64,000 bases of DNA from NCBI RefSeq assembly GCF_030142075.1, contig NZ_CP126241.1, positions 1,116,001-1,180,000 of the forward strand, in the 5' to 3' direction. The DNA is from Arthrobacter sp. zg-Y20. Lineage in GTDB: Bacteria; Actinomycetota; Actinomycetes; Actinomycetales; Micrococcaceae. Numbering within the stretch: the stretch's first letter is position 1; every line of letters begins with the position of its first letter. Position numbers and translations under genes: made by a program. The notes beneath the pieces are model-generated. The model saw only the letters and a list, made by a program, of their open reading frames with translations, did not search any database and was not told the DNA's origin. Of the stretch, positions 17,157 to 26,351 are shown in pieces.

Positions 17157-18121
17157 TGCCTGTTTCCTGGCCGGCGAAGCGCTGGCTCACTATGGGTGTG
17201 GTCGCCAGCGCCGCCGCAGCCGTCGCCCTTACGGGCATGCCGGCTGCGGCTGCGGCCGGTGATTACCTGGCCTTCAGTACAGACGGCACCTCCTTTGCAC
17301 CGACACTGGCCACCCCTGTTTTTGACCAGGGCATCCGGCTGGTTCCGGGCAGCTCAACCGCGGGGTCCATTTGGATCCGCAACAACGGGGACGGACCGGC
17401 CCATCTCTCGGCGGGCGCCGTCAGGCCGATCCTGGACCCCGAATTGGCGGGCCTGCTTTCGGTCAGCGCATCAGCAGACGGTATTGGCGGTAATCCGGTG
17501 CTGCTTGGCGATGCCGGAGCGTGCACCTCCCTTTATCAGGGGTGGGAACTTGCCCCCGGAGAGGACGTACGCGTGCAGCTCACGGCGGACCTTTCCATCG
17601 AGGCGCCCAATGCCGCCCGTAACCGCAGCGCAGCGTTCGACCTGGTGTTCTATCTGCAGTCCACGGACATCCCGGGGACCGGCCCGGATGCCTGCGAGGC
17701 CTTGGATGGTTCGGCGGGGAACCCGGAAATCCCCGCCAGCGGCGGCGGGACGGACAACGGAACACCCGGAACGGGAACCGGCGGCAACGGCATCACCGGC
17801 ACCGATGGGGTCGCACCGACACCAAACCGCACCGGGCGGATCGCTGCCCTGTTCCAGGCCGGACAGAACACCCCGGGCGCTGCTGCAATGGCCGGTTTTC
17901 CCGCGGCCGCAGGTGAGCCGGGACAGGTACCGGGCAGCACACCGAATTTCAACGCCAACGTGGCGCCGGCAGAAGCGGGCAGGCTTACGGACGCGGCGCC
18001 GGCGGGTTTCCAGAGCACCGTTGAACCCATCATCCGGTCACTCTCGGGTACGCTCCTGATAGTACTGTCGGTGGCGTTCTTCGCCGCGGCAGGTGTCCGT
18101 CTACGAAGCAGGAGCCAATGA
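17156..18121 (+). CDS. Exported wall-anchored hypothetical protein in the SipW operon
   Basis: A 321-residue protein of no family I recognise. It has an ordinary Sec-type signal (about 1-35, ending PAAAAAG), not a SipW-type one. A beta-rich domain spans about 36-180 with a pair of likely disulfide cysteines (GACTSLYQ and PDACEAL). A Gly/Thr/Pro-rich spacer (about 185-220) and a low-complexity stretch follow, then a C-terminal helix (LLIVLSVAFFAAAG) and a basic end (RLRSRSQ), the arrangement of a membrane-tethered surface protein without LPXTG. The start overlaps the signal peptidase stop (TAATG) and the stop overlaps the next start. It could be the cell-surface anchor for the fibre-like proteins (inference). 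Confidence 0.65.
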   Translation: MPVSWPAKRWLTMGVVASAAAAVALTGMPAAAAAGDYLAFSTDGTSFAPTLATPVFDQGIRLVPGSSTAGSIWIRNNGDGPAHLSAGAVRPILDPELAGLLSVSASADGIGGNPVLLGDAGACTSLYQGWELAPGEDVRVQLTADLSIEAPNAARNRSAAFDLVFYLQSTDIPGTGPDACEALDGSAGNPEIPASGGGTDNGTPGTGTGGNGITGTDGVAPTPNRTGRIAALFQAGQNTPGAAAMAGFPAAAGEPGQVPGSTPNFNANVAPAEAGRLTDAAPAGFQSTVEPIIRSLSGTLLIVLSVAFFAAAGVRLRSRSQ

Positions 18122-18735
18122 GTACCAAGGCGCAGCAGGGGGCTGCGGAGAGCCGGGAGCGGGACCAAGTGATGGCCCCCCGTGTCGGCACCGGCCGGTT
18201 CGGCCGGCTGCGGCGGCTGCCGGGGTTCCGTACCGCCGCCGTCGCGTTTCTCCTGACGGTGGTGCTTGGACTCGGCGGAACCGCAGCATATGCCTACTGG
18301 AGTGCATCCACTGCGGCCACCATTACCGTGACACCGATGCCCAATGTCGTAAAACCGCCGGCGCCATGGTGCACCGAATCGGGCAAAATCTCATGGTCAC
18401 CGGCGGCCGGTCTGGAAACGGATGCCGCATACGTCCTGACCTTCACGGTGGGTGCAGCCAGTAAGTCCTACGCTGTGCCGCGGCAGCAGCTGACCGTGAA
18501 CCCCTCAGAGCTGCAAGGGCTGCGTTCGGCGCTCGGCACGACCAACGGCAGGACTCAGCCGATGGCGGTGAGCCTTCGAACGGCCCTTCCTAAGAGTCCG
18601 GTCTCGGGCGTCATCCAGGTTCAGGAGCCGGACATTTCCTTTCCGTCCGAGCGGGTACAGATGTGGCCCACAACGATGTCTTACACCACCAAGAACAGCT
18701 GGCTGGGTCCGTACGCGGAGTTCGGCTGCCGCTAA
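18118..18735 (+). CDS. Third exported protein with SipW-like signal
   Basis: A 205-residue protein with an extended N-terminus (about 35 residues) before the hydrophobic core [20 protein letters not shown] and the SipW-like WSAS motif. The mature part, about 150 residues, is beta-rich with two cysteines (APWCTESG and the penultimate residue). The ATG at 18118 overlaps the previous stop (ATGA), so it is the last gene of the five-gene operon. Its 3' end overlaps the convergent nhaA stop by four bases (18732-18735), leaving no room for a terminator between them. No family recognised beyond the signal. Confidence 0.68.
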   Translation: MSTKAQQGAAESRERDQVMAPRVGTGRFGRLRRLPGFRTAAVAFLLTVVLGLGGTAAYAYWSASTAATITVTPMPNVVKPPAPWCTESGKISWSPAAGLETDAAYVLTFTVGAASKSYAVPRQQLTVNPSELQGLRSALGTTNGRTQPMAVSLRTALPKSPVSGVIQVQEPDISFPSERVQMWPTTMSYTTKNSWLGPYAEFGCR

Positions 18736-20090
18736 TCCTCGCGTCCTTCGTACACATCCGGGACACCGTCATTGTCCGCGTCCAGCCGCTCTTGTTCCTC
18801 GATCGCGCGGTAGCGCCGGTTGCGTGCGGTCAGAAGGATTGATGCCAGCAGCGCGGCGAGCAGGGATGCGGCAAGGATGCCCACCTTCGCGTCGTCGTTG
18901 TGTGAACTGCCCACCGCGAAACTGAGGTCGTTGACCAGCAGTGACACAGTGAAGCCGATCCCGCCGAGAACTCCGATGCCCAGCAGGTCGACCCAGCGCA
19001 GGTCCGGGTCCAGTTTCGCCTTGGTGCCGGCGGTGATGCCCCAGGTGGTGGCCAGGATGCCCAGCGGTTTACCCAGGACGAGCGCCACGATAATGCCGAT
19101 GGCCACCGGGTCTGTCAGTGCGCGGCCCAGGCCGTCGAATCCGCCCAGCGCGACGCCGGCGGAGAAGAAAGCGAACAACGGCACGGCGAAACCGGTGGAA
19201 ATGGGGCGGAAGCGGTGTTCGAAGATCTCTGAAAGCCCCGGCAGCTCGGGGTTGGCCGGCAGCTTCCTGCGGTCCGGTCCGCGGCGCAGCACCGGGACGG
19301 CGAAACCGAGCAGGACACCGGCAACGGTGGCGTGTACGCCGGAGGCATGCATCAGAGCCCACGTAACCACGGCCAGCGGCAGCAGGATCACCCAAGCGGG
19401 CCAGGTCCGCGTGCCGAAGAACCTGGGGAGGCGCTGGACCAGCAGCGTGAAGGCCGCCAGCGGCAGGAACATCCAGAGCAGGTAGCCCAGATGCACGTCA
19501 TCGGAGTAGAAGAAGGCAATGATGGTGATGGCAATCAGGTCATCCACCACGGCCAGTGTGAGGAGGAAAATCCGCAGGGCACTGGGCAGGTGGGAGCTGA
19601 TCACGGCAAGCACGGCTAGCGCAAAGGCAATGTCCGTGGCCGTCGGAATGGCCCAGCCGCGCAGCCCGTCCGAGCCGGCGAGCACGTTTACCGCAACGTA
19701 GATCAAGGCGGGGACCACCACGCCGCCCACCGCCGCGGCAATAGGCACAATGGCCTGCCGGATGTCCCGCAGGTCGCCGGCGACGAATTCTTTCTTGAGT
19801 TCAAGTCCCACGAGGAAGAAGAAGATAGCCAGCAGTCCGTCCGCGGCCCAGGCGCCGATGCTGAGCTTGAGGTGCCAGGGCTCATATCCGATTTCAAAGT
19901 CTCGGACGGCAAAATAGCTGTCGGCAACGGGGGAGTTTGCCCAGATCAGGGCGGCAACCGTGGCGACGAGCAGCAGGATGCCGCCTACGGTTTCTTTTCT
20001 AAGGATTTCGCCGATGCGCTGTGCTTCGCCGTAGCTGCCCCGGCTCAGGACGGTACGGGGGCTGCGGGGCTTGGGTGACTCAGAGGCCAT
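18732..20090 (-). CDS. nhaA: Na+/H+ antiporter NhaA
   Basis: A 452-residue sodium/proton antiporter important for pH and salt tolerance. Membrane helices fill about residues 30-420. The adjacent aspartates that bind the ion appear in [18 protein letters not shown], and the helix IV hallmark appears as [18 protein letters not shown] 20090 follows AGGAACC by seven bases; the frame extends to 20126 with a poor alternative start. The C-terminal tail carries acidic residues ([16 protein letters not shown]) resembling a calcium-binding loop, an uncommon ending that might be regulatory. It is convergent with the SipW operon. Confidence 0.93.
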   Translation of the reverse strand: MASESPKPRSPRTVLSRGSYGEAQRIGEILRKETVGGILLLVATVAALIWANSPVADSYFAVRDFEIGYEPWHLKLSIGAWAADGLLAIFFFLVGLELKKEFVAGDLRDIRQAIVPIAAAVGGVVVPALIYVAVNVLAGSDGLRGWAIPTATDIAFALAVLAVISSHLPSALRIFLLTLAVVDDLIAITIIAFFYSDDVHLGYLLWMFLPLAAFTLLVQRLPRFFGTRTWPAWVILLPLAVVTWALMHASGVHATVAGVLLGFAVPVLRRGPDRRKLPANPELPGLSEIFEHRFRPISTGFAVPLFAFFSAGVALGGFDGLGRALTDPVAIGIIVALVLGKPLGILATTWGITAGTKAKLDPDLRWVDLLGIGVLGGIGFTVSLLVNDLSFAVGSSHNDDAKVGILAASLLAALLASILLTARNRRYRAIEEQERLDADNDGVPDVYEGRED

Positions 20091-20240
20091 CAAAAGGTTC
20101 CTAACGGATTCGGGTACGGCAAACAATTGCCGACCAGACTTCCCGGCGCACCGTGAACCAGTCTACCCGGTTCTACGTTGGCGGGTGTCCCGGAAGCCCC
20201 TGCAGCGGACTCCGGGGGTCTTCAACGGTCCGGGAACAGC

Positions 20241-20276
20241 GCAACGCCCCGGAAGGAATCCCTGCCGGGGCGTTGC
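20241..20276 (-). terminator. Terminator-like hairpin
   Basis: Arms GCAACGCCCC (20241-20250) and GGGGCGTTGC (20267-20276) pair perfectly, and the inside pairs further with one mismatch. It lies just after the stop of the small membrane protein gene on the minus strand. There is no clear T-run. Confidence 0.7.
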
Positions 20277-20294
20277 GGAGAAGCAGCCGGAAGA

Positions 20295-20516
20295 TCAACC
20301 GGCCAGTGCCCGGATGCCGATCACTATGGTGGCCAGGCCGAAGACCATGGCGGAGCTGATCTTCATGAGGTTCACCGTCATGTACCGGGTGGCGGCGCCG
20401 TTTTCATCTCGGGCCTGCGGAGATTTCAGTACGTCCTTGAGGAAGGAGGGCCAGACCAGGATGGACCACAGGCCGGCGACGATCAGGACGAGGGCCAGGG
20501 GCGTGGGAAGGCTCAT
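20295..20516 (-). CDS. Small two-helix membrane protein (SCO4848-like)
   Basis: A 73-residue protein with two hydrophobic helices (LALVLIVAGLWSILVWPSFL and MKISSAMVFGLATIVIGIRAL) separated by a charged loop, resembling the actinobacterial SCO4848 membrane family of unknown function. The ATG at 20516 lies eight bases after the end of the DUF2505 gene, so both are probably in one transcript. No functional residue can be named. Confidence 0.68.
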   Translation of the reverse strand: MSLPTPLALVLIVAGLWSILVWPSFLKDVLKSPQARDENGAATRYMTVNLMKISSAMVFGLATIVIGIRALAG

Positions 20517-20524
20517 GGAGATGC

Positions 20525-21028
20525 TTAGCCCTTCCGGCTTTCGATCCACTTGCCGGCCTGGCCTGCCTGGATGGTCAGCGCCTTGCCGATCATGGGTTCG
20601 GCGGCCTTGGCGATTTTGTCGCCGAGGAACGGAATGGAGGAACCGACGTTGCCGTCGACGTCCACCCGGGTGCCTTCGGCCACTGTGACCAGGCGCTGTA
20701 CGGCCGTCACCTTAAGCGGAACGCCGCCCACGGACAGTTCAACAGCGGCTTCGCGGGTGCCGTCCGCGCCCGGTGCGGCCCACTGTTCCTTCTGGGTGAC
20801 GGTCAGGGTAGCGCCAACGAACTTCTTGGCGATATCCGGGAGGCGGTCGGTCGGCATGGTGCGCACTGCTGTCAGGACAAAGGCACCTGCCGTGTCGCCC
20901 TCCACGGTGGCCGAGACCAGGGAGCCGCCCACGTGTTCGCTGATGCTGCGCAGGAAGTCCTCGTTGGCGAAGGCGTCCGTCACGGTGGCGACGTCGTAGG
21001 GCAGGATGGTTGTTGCGTTCAGGGCCAT
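20525..21028 (-). CDS. DUF2505 domain protein
   Basis: A 167-residue protein matching the actinobacterial DUF2505 family in length and pattern: it starts with LPYDVATVTDAFANEDFLR and ends with an amphipathic helix (AKAAEPMIGKALTIQAGQAG). The fold is likely of the START/SRPBCC (helix-grip) type, which binds hydrophobic ligands, but no ligand is known. GGAGG precedes ATG 21028. The small membrane protein follows closely downstream. Confidence 0.8.
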   Translation of the reverse strand: MALNATTILPYDVATVTDAFANEDFLRSISEHVGGSLVSATVEGDTAGAFVLTAVRTMPTDRLPDIAKKFVGATLTVTQKEQWAAPGADGTREAAVELSVGGVPLKVTAVQRLVTVAEGTRVDVDGNVGSSIPFLGDKIAKAAEPMIGKALTIQAGQAGKWIESRKG

Positions 21029-21137
21029 GGGTCCTCCAGAGGTGGGTGCGAACGCCGGCTGAATAACTGCGGGCACGCCCGCCTACCGGCCAACCCTCAT
21101 CCTAAACCGGACCCGCAGCCGGCCTGTAAACGCCCCC

Positions 21138-21830
21138 CTACTGAGCGAGGGTCATGCAGCCGGCTGCTTCGCCGTTTTCGCTGCCGCCCGCCTCGAAGAT
21201 CAGCAGGGAGTGGCCGCCGCCGCTGCCCGGCAGGACCCACGGCACCGTACCGGTGGCCGTGGCATTGCCGGAGGAGTCCGTGGTGAAGTCCACGGCCAGT
21301 CCGTTGCCGCCGGTACTGTCCTGCGGATTCTGGACCAACCCGCCGGCATCGGCAGGGTCCGCTCCGCAGGTGCGCTCGTGCAGTTGCGCGGTGAAGGTCA
21401 TGTCCGGGGAGAAGCCCTGGGCGGTCAGTTCCACGGTGGTGTCCGCATTGGTCTCGGTAACGGTCACGATGCCCTCAGCGTCGTCCGGGATCAGGCCCGC
21501 GTTGTAGCTGATGGCGACCGCGTTTTCGCAGTACGGGCCGAAGGTTCCTTCGTTCAGTCCGTCGGTGGGGGATGCGGCCGGGGTTCCGGTGCAGCGTTCA
21601 TTGGCAGCTGTGCTTCCCGGGATCCCTGCCGCCTGGCAGTTCTCTTCGCCGGGGCTGTTGGGGGAGATGGTGGAGCAGGACGACGCATCCGATGCCGAGG
21701 AGCTCGAGCTGCCGGTGGCGGTGCCCCCGCCGTCGCCGTTGGTGCCGGCGCAGGCGCCAAGTGCGAGGGTGAGTACCGCCAACCCGATAGCCCGGAAGGG
21801 CGCTTTGCGTGCCGGTGCTTTGCGTGTCAT
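21138..21830 (-). CDS. Lipoprotein with SOD-like or Ig-like domain
   Basis: A 230-residue lipoprotein: a basic N-terminus, hydrophobic core and lipobox LALGAC are followed by a Ser/Gly-rich spacer. It has about seven further cysteines, suggesting disulfides. The C-terminal part (about 115-225), with FTAQLHERTCGADPADAGG, a beta-strand pattern and a late HSLLIFEA, is reminiscent of Cu/Zn superoxide dismutase-like sandwiches, but the copper histidines are not clearly there. GGAGGA precedes ATG 21830. It is divergent from mfd with 280 bases between. The specific function is unknown. Confidence 0.6.
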   Translation of the reverse strand: MTRKAPARKAPFRAIGLAVLTLALGACAGTNGDGGGTATGSSSSSASDASSCSTISPNSPGEENCQAAGIPGSTAANERCTGTPAASPTDGLNEGTFGPYCENAVAISYNAGLIPDDAEGIVTVTETNADTTVELTAQGFSPDMTFTAQLHERTCGADPADAGGLVQNPQDSTGGNGLAVDFTTDSSGNATATGTVPWVLPGSGGGHSLLIFEAGGSENGEAAGCMTLAQ

Positions 21831-22110
21831 GGGGCAATCCTCCGTTGGTGAAGGCAGCCGCAAGGCCAGCTGCCGGAAAGGAAGCTGTGGGGAACTGCAG
21901 TGACGCCAGTGCCTTTCAAGCGTCGCAGGGCGCACAGGGAAAATCCAGCAACGGATTCGATGGGAAGCGCCGGGCCGGAAAACCGTCTTTCCGCTCTCAG
22001 CGACAGGTGCGCCGGAGCCCCCAGGCAGCGGGTAGGGTGGAAGAAAACCCCGGGGTTCCGTCTGTGAACTTCGGGTATTTGCGTTGCGTCGTGAAGGAGA
22101 AAACACCCCC

Positions 22111-25100
22111 ATGAGCCTGAACGGACTGCGTGCCGCCCTCACCGAGGACCCGTCCTACGCCCGGGTGCGCACCCTTTCCTCCCGGCCGCCCGCAAACCGC
22201 AGTGAGGACCTGCAGATCGGTGCGCCGCAGGGCATGCGCGCGGCGCTGCTGGCCGAAGTTGTGGACGGCCTGGCTGCCTCGGGGGCCGGCGACGGCGTGC
22301 CCCCGGTGGTGCTGGCCGTGACCGCCACGGGGCGTGAAGCCGAGGACCTGGCCGCTGCGCTGCGCAGCTACCTTCCGCTGGCGGGCATCGAGGAGTTCCC
22401 GAGCTGGGAGACGCTCCCGCACGAACGGCTTTCGCCCCGCTCGGACACGGTGGGACGCAGGCTGTCCGTCCTCCGCAGGCTGGCCCATCCGGAAACCGCT
22501 CCCGTGCAGGTTGTGGTGGCGCCGGTGCGTGCCGTTGTCCAGCCGCTGGTGGCAGGCTTGGGGGAGCTGAAGCCGGTCGCCCTGAAGGTGGGGCAGGAGC
22601 AGCCCTTCGACTCCGTGGTCACCGCACTGTCCGAGGCGGCCTACGCCCGGGTGGACATGGTCTCCCACCGCGGCGAGTTCGCGGTGCGCGGCGGCATCCT
22701 GGATGTTTTCCCGCCCACCGAGGACCACCCCATCCGCATTGATTTCTTCGGCGACGAAGTGGATTCGATGCGCTGGTTCGCCGTCGCCGACCAGCGCACC
22801 CTGTCAGGTGAGCACATCACCCACCCCAGCGAGCTTTACGCTCCTCCCTGCCGCGAAATCCTGATCACTCCCTCAGTGATGAGCCGGGCCGCGAAACTCA
22901 AGGACCAGATGCCCGCAGCGGCGGACATGCTGGAGAAGATCGCCGGCGGTATTGCCGTGGAGGGTATGGAATCCCTCGCACCGGTCCTGGTGGACCGGAT
23001 GGTTCCACTGATGGGCGAGCTGCCCGCCGGCTCGATTGCCGTGGTGATCGAACCCGAAAAGGTCCGTGCCCGCGCCCATGACCTGGCCGCCACCAACGAG
23101 GAATTCCTTGCCGCGGCGTGGGCCACGGCCTCCGACGGCGGCTCGGCGCCGCTGGACCTGTCCGCAGGACTCACGGCGGACCTGAACGCCGCCAGCTTCC
23201 GTTCCCTGGCCGAAACGCGCACCGCTGCGCACGCCAACAGTGTGGCTTGGTGGTCCATCACGTCCTTTAACCCGGACGACGAAACCGTGCTGGATATCGA
23301 CACGCTGACCATCAACGCCCGCGAACCGCGCGGCTACCAGGGTGATGTGGCCGAGATGATGGACTTCATCGGCGGCCGCGTGCGGGACATGTGGCGCGTC
23401 GTCGTGGTCACCGAAGGCCCCGGGCCGGCAGCGCGGCTGGCCGAACTGTTCCGCGAGAATGACATCCCCGCCGCCCTGGTGGAGTCCGTGGACACCGAAC
23501 CGCGCCCCGGCGTCATCGCCATCACCACGGCCAGCGCCGGCCGCGGATACGTCTTCGACACGCTCAAGACCGGGCTCCTCACGGAAGCCGATCTGCTGGG
23601 CCGGGCCAGCGCATATTCCACGCGCGACATGCGCAAGATGCCCTCCAAGCGGCGCAACGCCGTGGACCCGCTGCAGTTGCACGAGGGCGACTTTGTGGTC
23701 CACGAACAGCACGGCGTCGGCAAGTTCATTGAACTGATCCAGCGCGCCACCGGAGCCGGCGCCAACAAGACCGTACGCGAGTACATGGTGCTGGAATACG
23801 CCTCCTCCAAGCGCGGCGCTCCGGGGGACCGGCTGTTTGTCCCCACAGACCAGCTGGACCAGATCACCCGCTATGTTGGCGGCGAAACCCCGGTGCTGTC
23901 CAAGATGGGCGGCTCCGACTGGGCCAAGACCAAGAGCCGGGCCCGGAAGGCCGTCAAGGAGATCGCCGGGGAACTGATCCGGCTGTACTCGGCCCGGATG
24001 GCCTCCAGGGGCCACGCCTTCGGCCCGGACACCCCCTGGCAGCGGGAGCTGGAGGAAGCCTTCCCCTACGTGGAAACGCCGGACCAGCTGACCACCATCA
24101 ACGAGGTCAAGGCGGACATGGAGCGCGAAGTGCCCATGGACCGCCTCGTGTCCGGCGACGTGGGCTACGGCAAAACGGAAATCGCGGTTCGGGCGGCGTT
24201 CAAGGCGGTGCAGGACGGCAAGCAGGTGGCGGTGCTGGTGCCCACCACGCTGCTGGCCCAGCAGCACATGGAAACGTTCGCCGAACGCTTCTCCGGTTTC
24301 CCGGTCCGGGTCGATTCGCTCTCCCGGTTCCAGACCGCCAAGCAGGCCAAGGCCACCATTGAGGGCGTCAAAAACGGTTCGGTGGACGTAGTGATCGGCA
24401 CCCACCGCCTGCTTTCCCAGGAGGTCCAGTTCAAGGACCTGGGCCTGGTGATCGTGGATGAGGAGCAGCGTTTCGGCGTGGAGCACAAGGAAGCGCTGAA
24501 GAAGATGCGCACCAACGTGGATGTGCTGGCCATGAGCGCCACCCCGATTCCCCGCACCCTGGAAATGTCCCTGACCGGGATCCGGGAGACCTCCACCCTG
24601 GCGACCCCGCCGGAGGAACGGCACCCGGTGCTGACCTACGTGGGTCCGTACACGGACAAGCAGGCGTCCGCCGCCATCCGCCGGGAGCTGATGCGTGAAG
24701 GGCAGGTCTTCTTTGTGCACAACCGGGTGTCCTCCATCGACCGGACCGCCGCGCACCTCCAGGAGCTGGTGCCGGAGGCGAGGATCGCCGTCGCGCACGG
24801 CCAGATGAGCGAGTCGAAGCTTGAACAGATCATTGTGGACTTCTGGGAGAAGCGCTTTGACGTGCTGGTGTGCACCACCATCATCGAGACCGGCCTGGAC
24901 ATCTCCAACGCCAACACGCTGATTGTGGACCGGGCAGACCACTTCGGCTTGTCCCAGCTGCATCAGCTGCGCGGGCGGGTGGGCCGCGGCCGGGAGCGGG
25001 CCTACGCCTACTTCCTCTACCCGTCCGAGAAGCCGCTGGGCGAGGTGGCGCTTGAACGCCTCAAGGCAGTGGCCACTCACAACGAACTGGGCGCCGGCAT

Positions 25101-25710
25101 GCAGCTGGCAATGAAGGACCTGGAAATCCGCGGCGCCGGCAACCTGCTGGGCGGGGAACAGTCCGGGCACATAGCCGGTGTTGGTTTCGATCTGTACATC
25201 CGGCTGGTGGGCGAAGCTGTGGCCGATTACCGCGGCGAGGCTGAGCAGAAGGCCGCCGAGATGAAGATCGAGCTGCCGGTCAACGCCCATCTGCCCCACG
25301 AGTATGTGCCGGGGGAGCGGCTGCGGCTGGAGGCCTACCGCAAGCTGGCTTCCGCACTGACCAACGAGGGGATCGATGAGGTCCTGGCCGAACTGGTGGA
25401 CCGCTACGGCGAGCCGCCGCAGGAAGTGAAGAACCTCATCGATGTGGCCCGGTTCCGGGTGGACGCGCGGGAAGCCGGGCTTACCGACGTTGCGCTGCAG
25501 GGCAACTTCATCAAGTTCGCCCCTGCCGACCTGCCGGAATCACGCGTGATGCGGCTGCAGCGGATGTACCCGGGGGCGCAGGTCAAGCCGGCCCTGAACG
25601 CGGTGCTCGTGCCGAAGCCGAAGACAGCGCGGATTGGCGGACGGGACCTGATGGATGCCGAAATACTGGCGTGGGCCAAGCAGGTGCTGGACGCCGTTTT
25701 CAAGGAGTAG
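22111..25710 (+). CDS. mfd: Transcription-repair coupling factor Mfd
   Basis: A 1,199-residue ATP-dependent translocase that removes RNA polymerase stalled at DNA damage and recruits UvrA. The N-terminal UvrB-like region covers about 1-480, including SWETLPHERLSPRSDTVGRR. The CarD-like RNA-polymerase-interaction domain starts near LHEGDFVVHEQHGVGKF. The helicase motor has Walker A GDVGYGKTEIAVRAAF (about 684-699), DEEQ (VIVDEEQRFGV) and motif III SATPIPRTLEMSL, followed by the TRCF C-terminal domain. The ATG at 22111 is used, with AAGGAG upstream. Full length and all motifs intact. Confidence 0.97.
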   Translation: MSLNGLRAALTEDPSYARVRTLSSRPPANRSEDLQIGAPQGMRAALLAEVVDGLAASGAGDGVPPVVLAVTATGREAEDLAAALRSYLPLAGIEEFPSWETLPHERLSPRSDTVGRRLSVLRRLAHPETAPVQVVVAPVRAVVQPLVAGLGELKPVALKVGQEQPFDSVVTALSEAAYARVDMVSHRGEFAVRGGILDVFPPTEDHPIRIDFFGDEVDSMRWFAVADQRTLSGEHITHPSELYAPPCREILITPSVMSRAAKLKDQMPAAADMLEKIAGGIAVEGMESLAPVLVDRMVPLMGELPAGSIAVVIEPEKVRARAHDLAATNEEFLAAAWATASDGGSAPLDLSAGLTADLNAASFRSLAETRTAAHANSVAWWSITSFNPDDETVLDIDTLTINAREPRGYQGDVAEMMDFIGGRVRDMWRVVVVTEGPGPAARLAELFRENDIPAALVESVDTEPRPGVIAITTASAGRGYVFDTLKTGLLTEADLLGRASAYSTRDMRKMPSKRRNAVDPLQLHEGDFVVHEQHGVGKFIELIQRATGAGANKTVREYMVLEYASSKRGAPGDRLFVPTDQLDQITRYVGGETPVLSKMGGSDWAKTKSRARKAVKEIAGELIRLYSARMASRGHAFGPDTPWQRELEEAFPYVETPDQLTTINEVKADMEREVPMDRLVSGDVGYGKTEIAVRAAFKAVQDGKQVAVLVPTTLLAQQHMETFAERFSGFPVRVDSLSRFQTAKQAKATIEGVKNGSVDVVIGTHRLLSQEVQFKDLGLVIVDEEQRFGVEHKEALKKMRTNVDVLAMSATPIPRTLEMSLTGIRETSTLATPPEERHPVLTYVGPYTDKQASAAIRRELMREGQVFFVHNRVSSIDRTAAHLQELVPEARIAVAHGQMSESKLEQIIVDFWEKRFDVLVCTTIIETGLDISNANTLIVDRADHFGLSQLHQLRGRVGRGRERAYAYFLYPSEKPLGEVALERLKAVATHNELGAGMQLAMKDLEIRGAGNLLGGEQSGHIAGVGFDLYIRLVGEAVADYRGEAEQKAAEMKIELPVNAHLPHEYVPGERLRLEAYRKLASALTNEGIDEVLAELVDRYGEPPQEVKNLIDVARFRVDAREAGLTDVALQGNFIKFAPADLPESRVMRLQRMYPGAQVKPALNAVLVPKPKTARIGGRDLMDAEILAWAKQVLDAVFKE

Positions 25711-25735
25711 GGGCTCCCCGGGGCTCCCGGGGCGG

Positions 25736-25873
25736 TCAGCCGGTCACGGCGACCAGGAAGAGTGCGGCGGCGGCCACCAGGCAGGAGACCAGGACCGCGT
25801 AGCCAATGAAGGTGATGCGCTGCTGCCGGGCCCGGTCCCGGCGCCATTCCCTGCGGGTCATCATGGTAGTCAT
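25736..25873 (-). CDS. Small single-helix membrane protein (45 aa)
   Basis: An open frame of 45 residues: a strongly basic N-terminal half (MTTMMTRREWRRDRARQQR) followed by one hydrophobic helix (FIGYAVLVSCLVAAAALFLV) and a short end. This basic-then-hydrophobic layout is typical of small actinobacterial membrane proteins. It is convergent with mfd. The ribosome-binding site is weak, and ATG 25864 or 25861 could be the real start. No function is known. Confidence 0.5.
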   Translation of the reverse strand: MTTMMTRREWRRDRARQQRITFIGYAVLVSCLVAAAALFLVAVTG

Positions 25874-25996
25874 GCAGCGAATCTAGGGAGCGCTTCATGC
25901 GTGCGCTAAGAGTAAGGGCTACCTGCTTGCCCCGGGCCGCTACTCAGTTTCCCCGGCCGCGGTCCCGCTGCTGCGGGCAGCCTGCGGTGTTAAGCG

Positions 25997-26034
25997 AGCG
26001 ATGCACCCGGGCCGGTGGCCTCGGGTGCATCGCT
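25997..26034 (-). terminator. Long hairpin after the 83-aa membrane protein gene
   Basis: Arms 25997-26009 and 26022-26034 form a perfect 13-bp stem, extended inside by a GGCC/GGCC pairing. It lies 26 bases beyond the stop at 26060 on the minus strand. There is no T-run, so it could instead protect the transcript end. Confidence 0.65.
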
Positions 26035-26059
26035 GGTGTGGTGCTGTGTGGTGCCGGAC

Positions 26060-26311
26060 CTACTCGTTGTGGGAGTAGCCCTTGGCCAGTTCGGTAGTGG
26101 TGTCCGAACGCCCGATGGTGAAGGCCACGAAGTACATGCCGCAGGCGGCAACCAGCAGGATGGCCATGGGCCAGACGTTGTCCAGGCTCAGCCAGTTCAG
26201 CGAGAAGATGGCGCCGAGGAAGACCGCAAACATCACTACGAAGGTAAGGATGTTGCTGACCAGGTGACCCTCGCCTGAGTGTGTCGGCTGCTTTGACCGT
26301 GTTCCAACCAT
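26060..26311 (-). CDS. Two-helix membrane protein, unknown function
   Basis: An 83-residue protein with a hydrophilic N-terminus, two transmembrane helices (FVVMFAVFLGAIFSL and MAILLVAACGMYFVAFTI) and a short polar C-terminus. GGAG lies eight bases before ATG 26311. It is downstream of deoC on the same strand with 40 bases between, so it may be co-transcribed. I do not recognise a family. Confidence 0.65.
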   Translation of the reverse strand: MVGTRSKQPTHSGEGHLVSNILTFVVMFAVFLGAIFSLNWLSLDNVWPMAILLVAACGMYFVAFTIGRSDTTTELAKGYSHNE

Positions 26312-26351
26312 GGAGTTCTCCGTTTCAAAAAGTGTTCAGTAGCGTTGCGGG

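Noticed and set aside
22873-25299. Long open frame of 808 codons antisense to mfd
   Set aside because: High-G+C codon bias leaves the opposite strand free of stops; composition is His/Gly/Arg-rich with no domain, and mfd on the other strand is full length and conserved.
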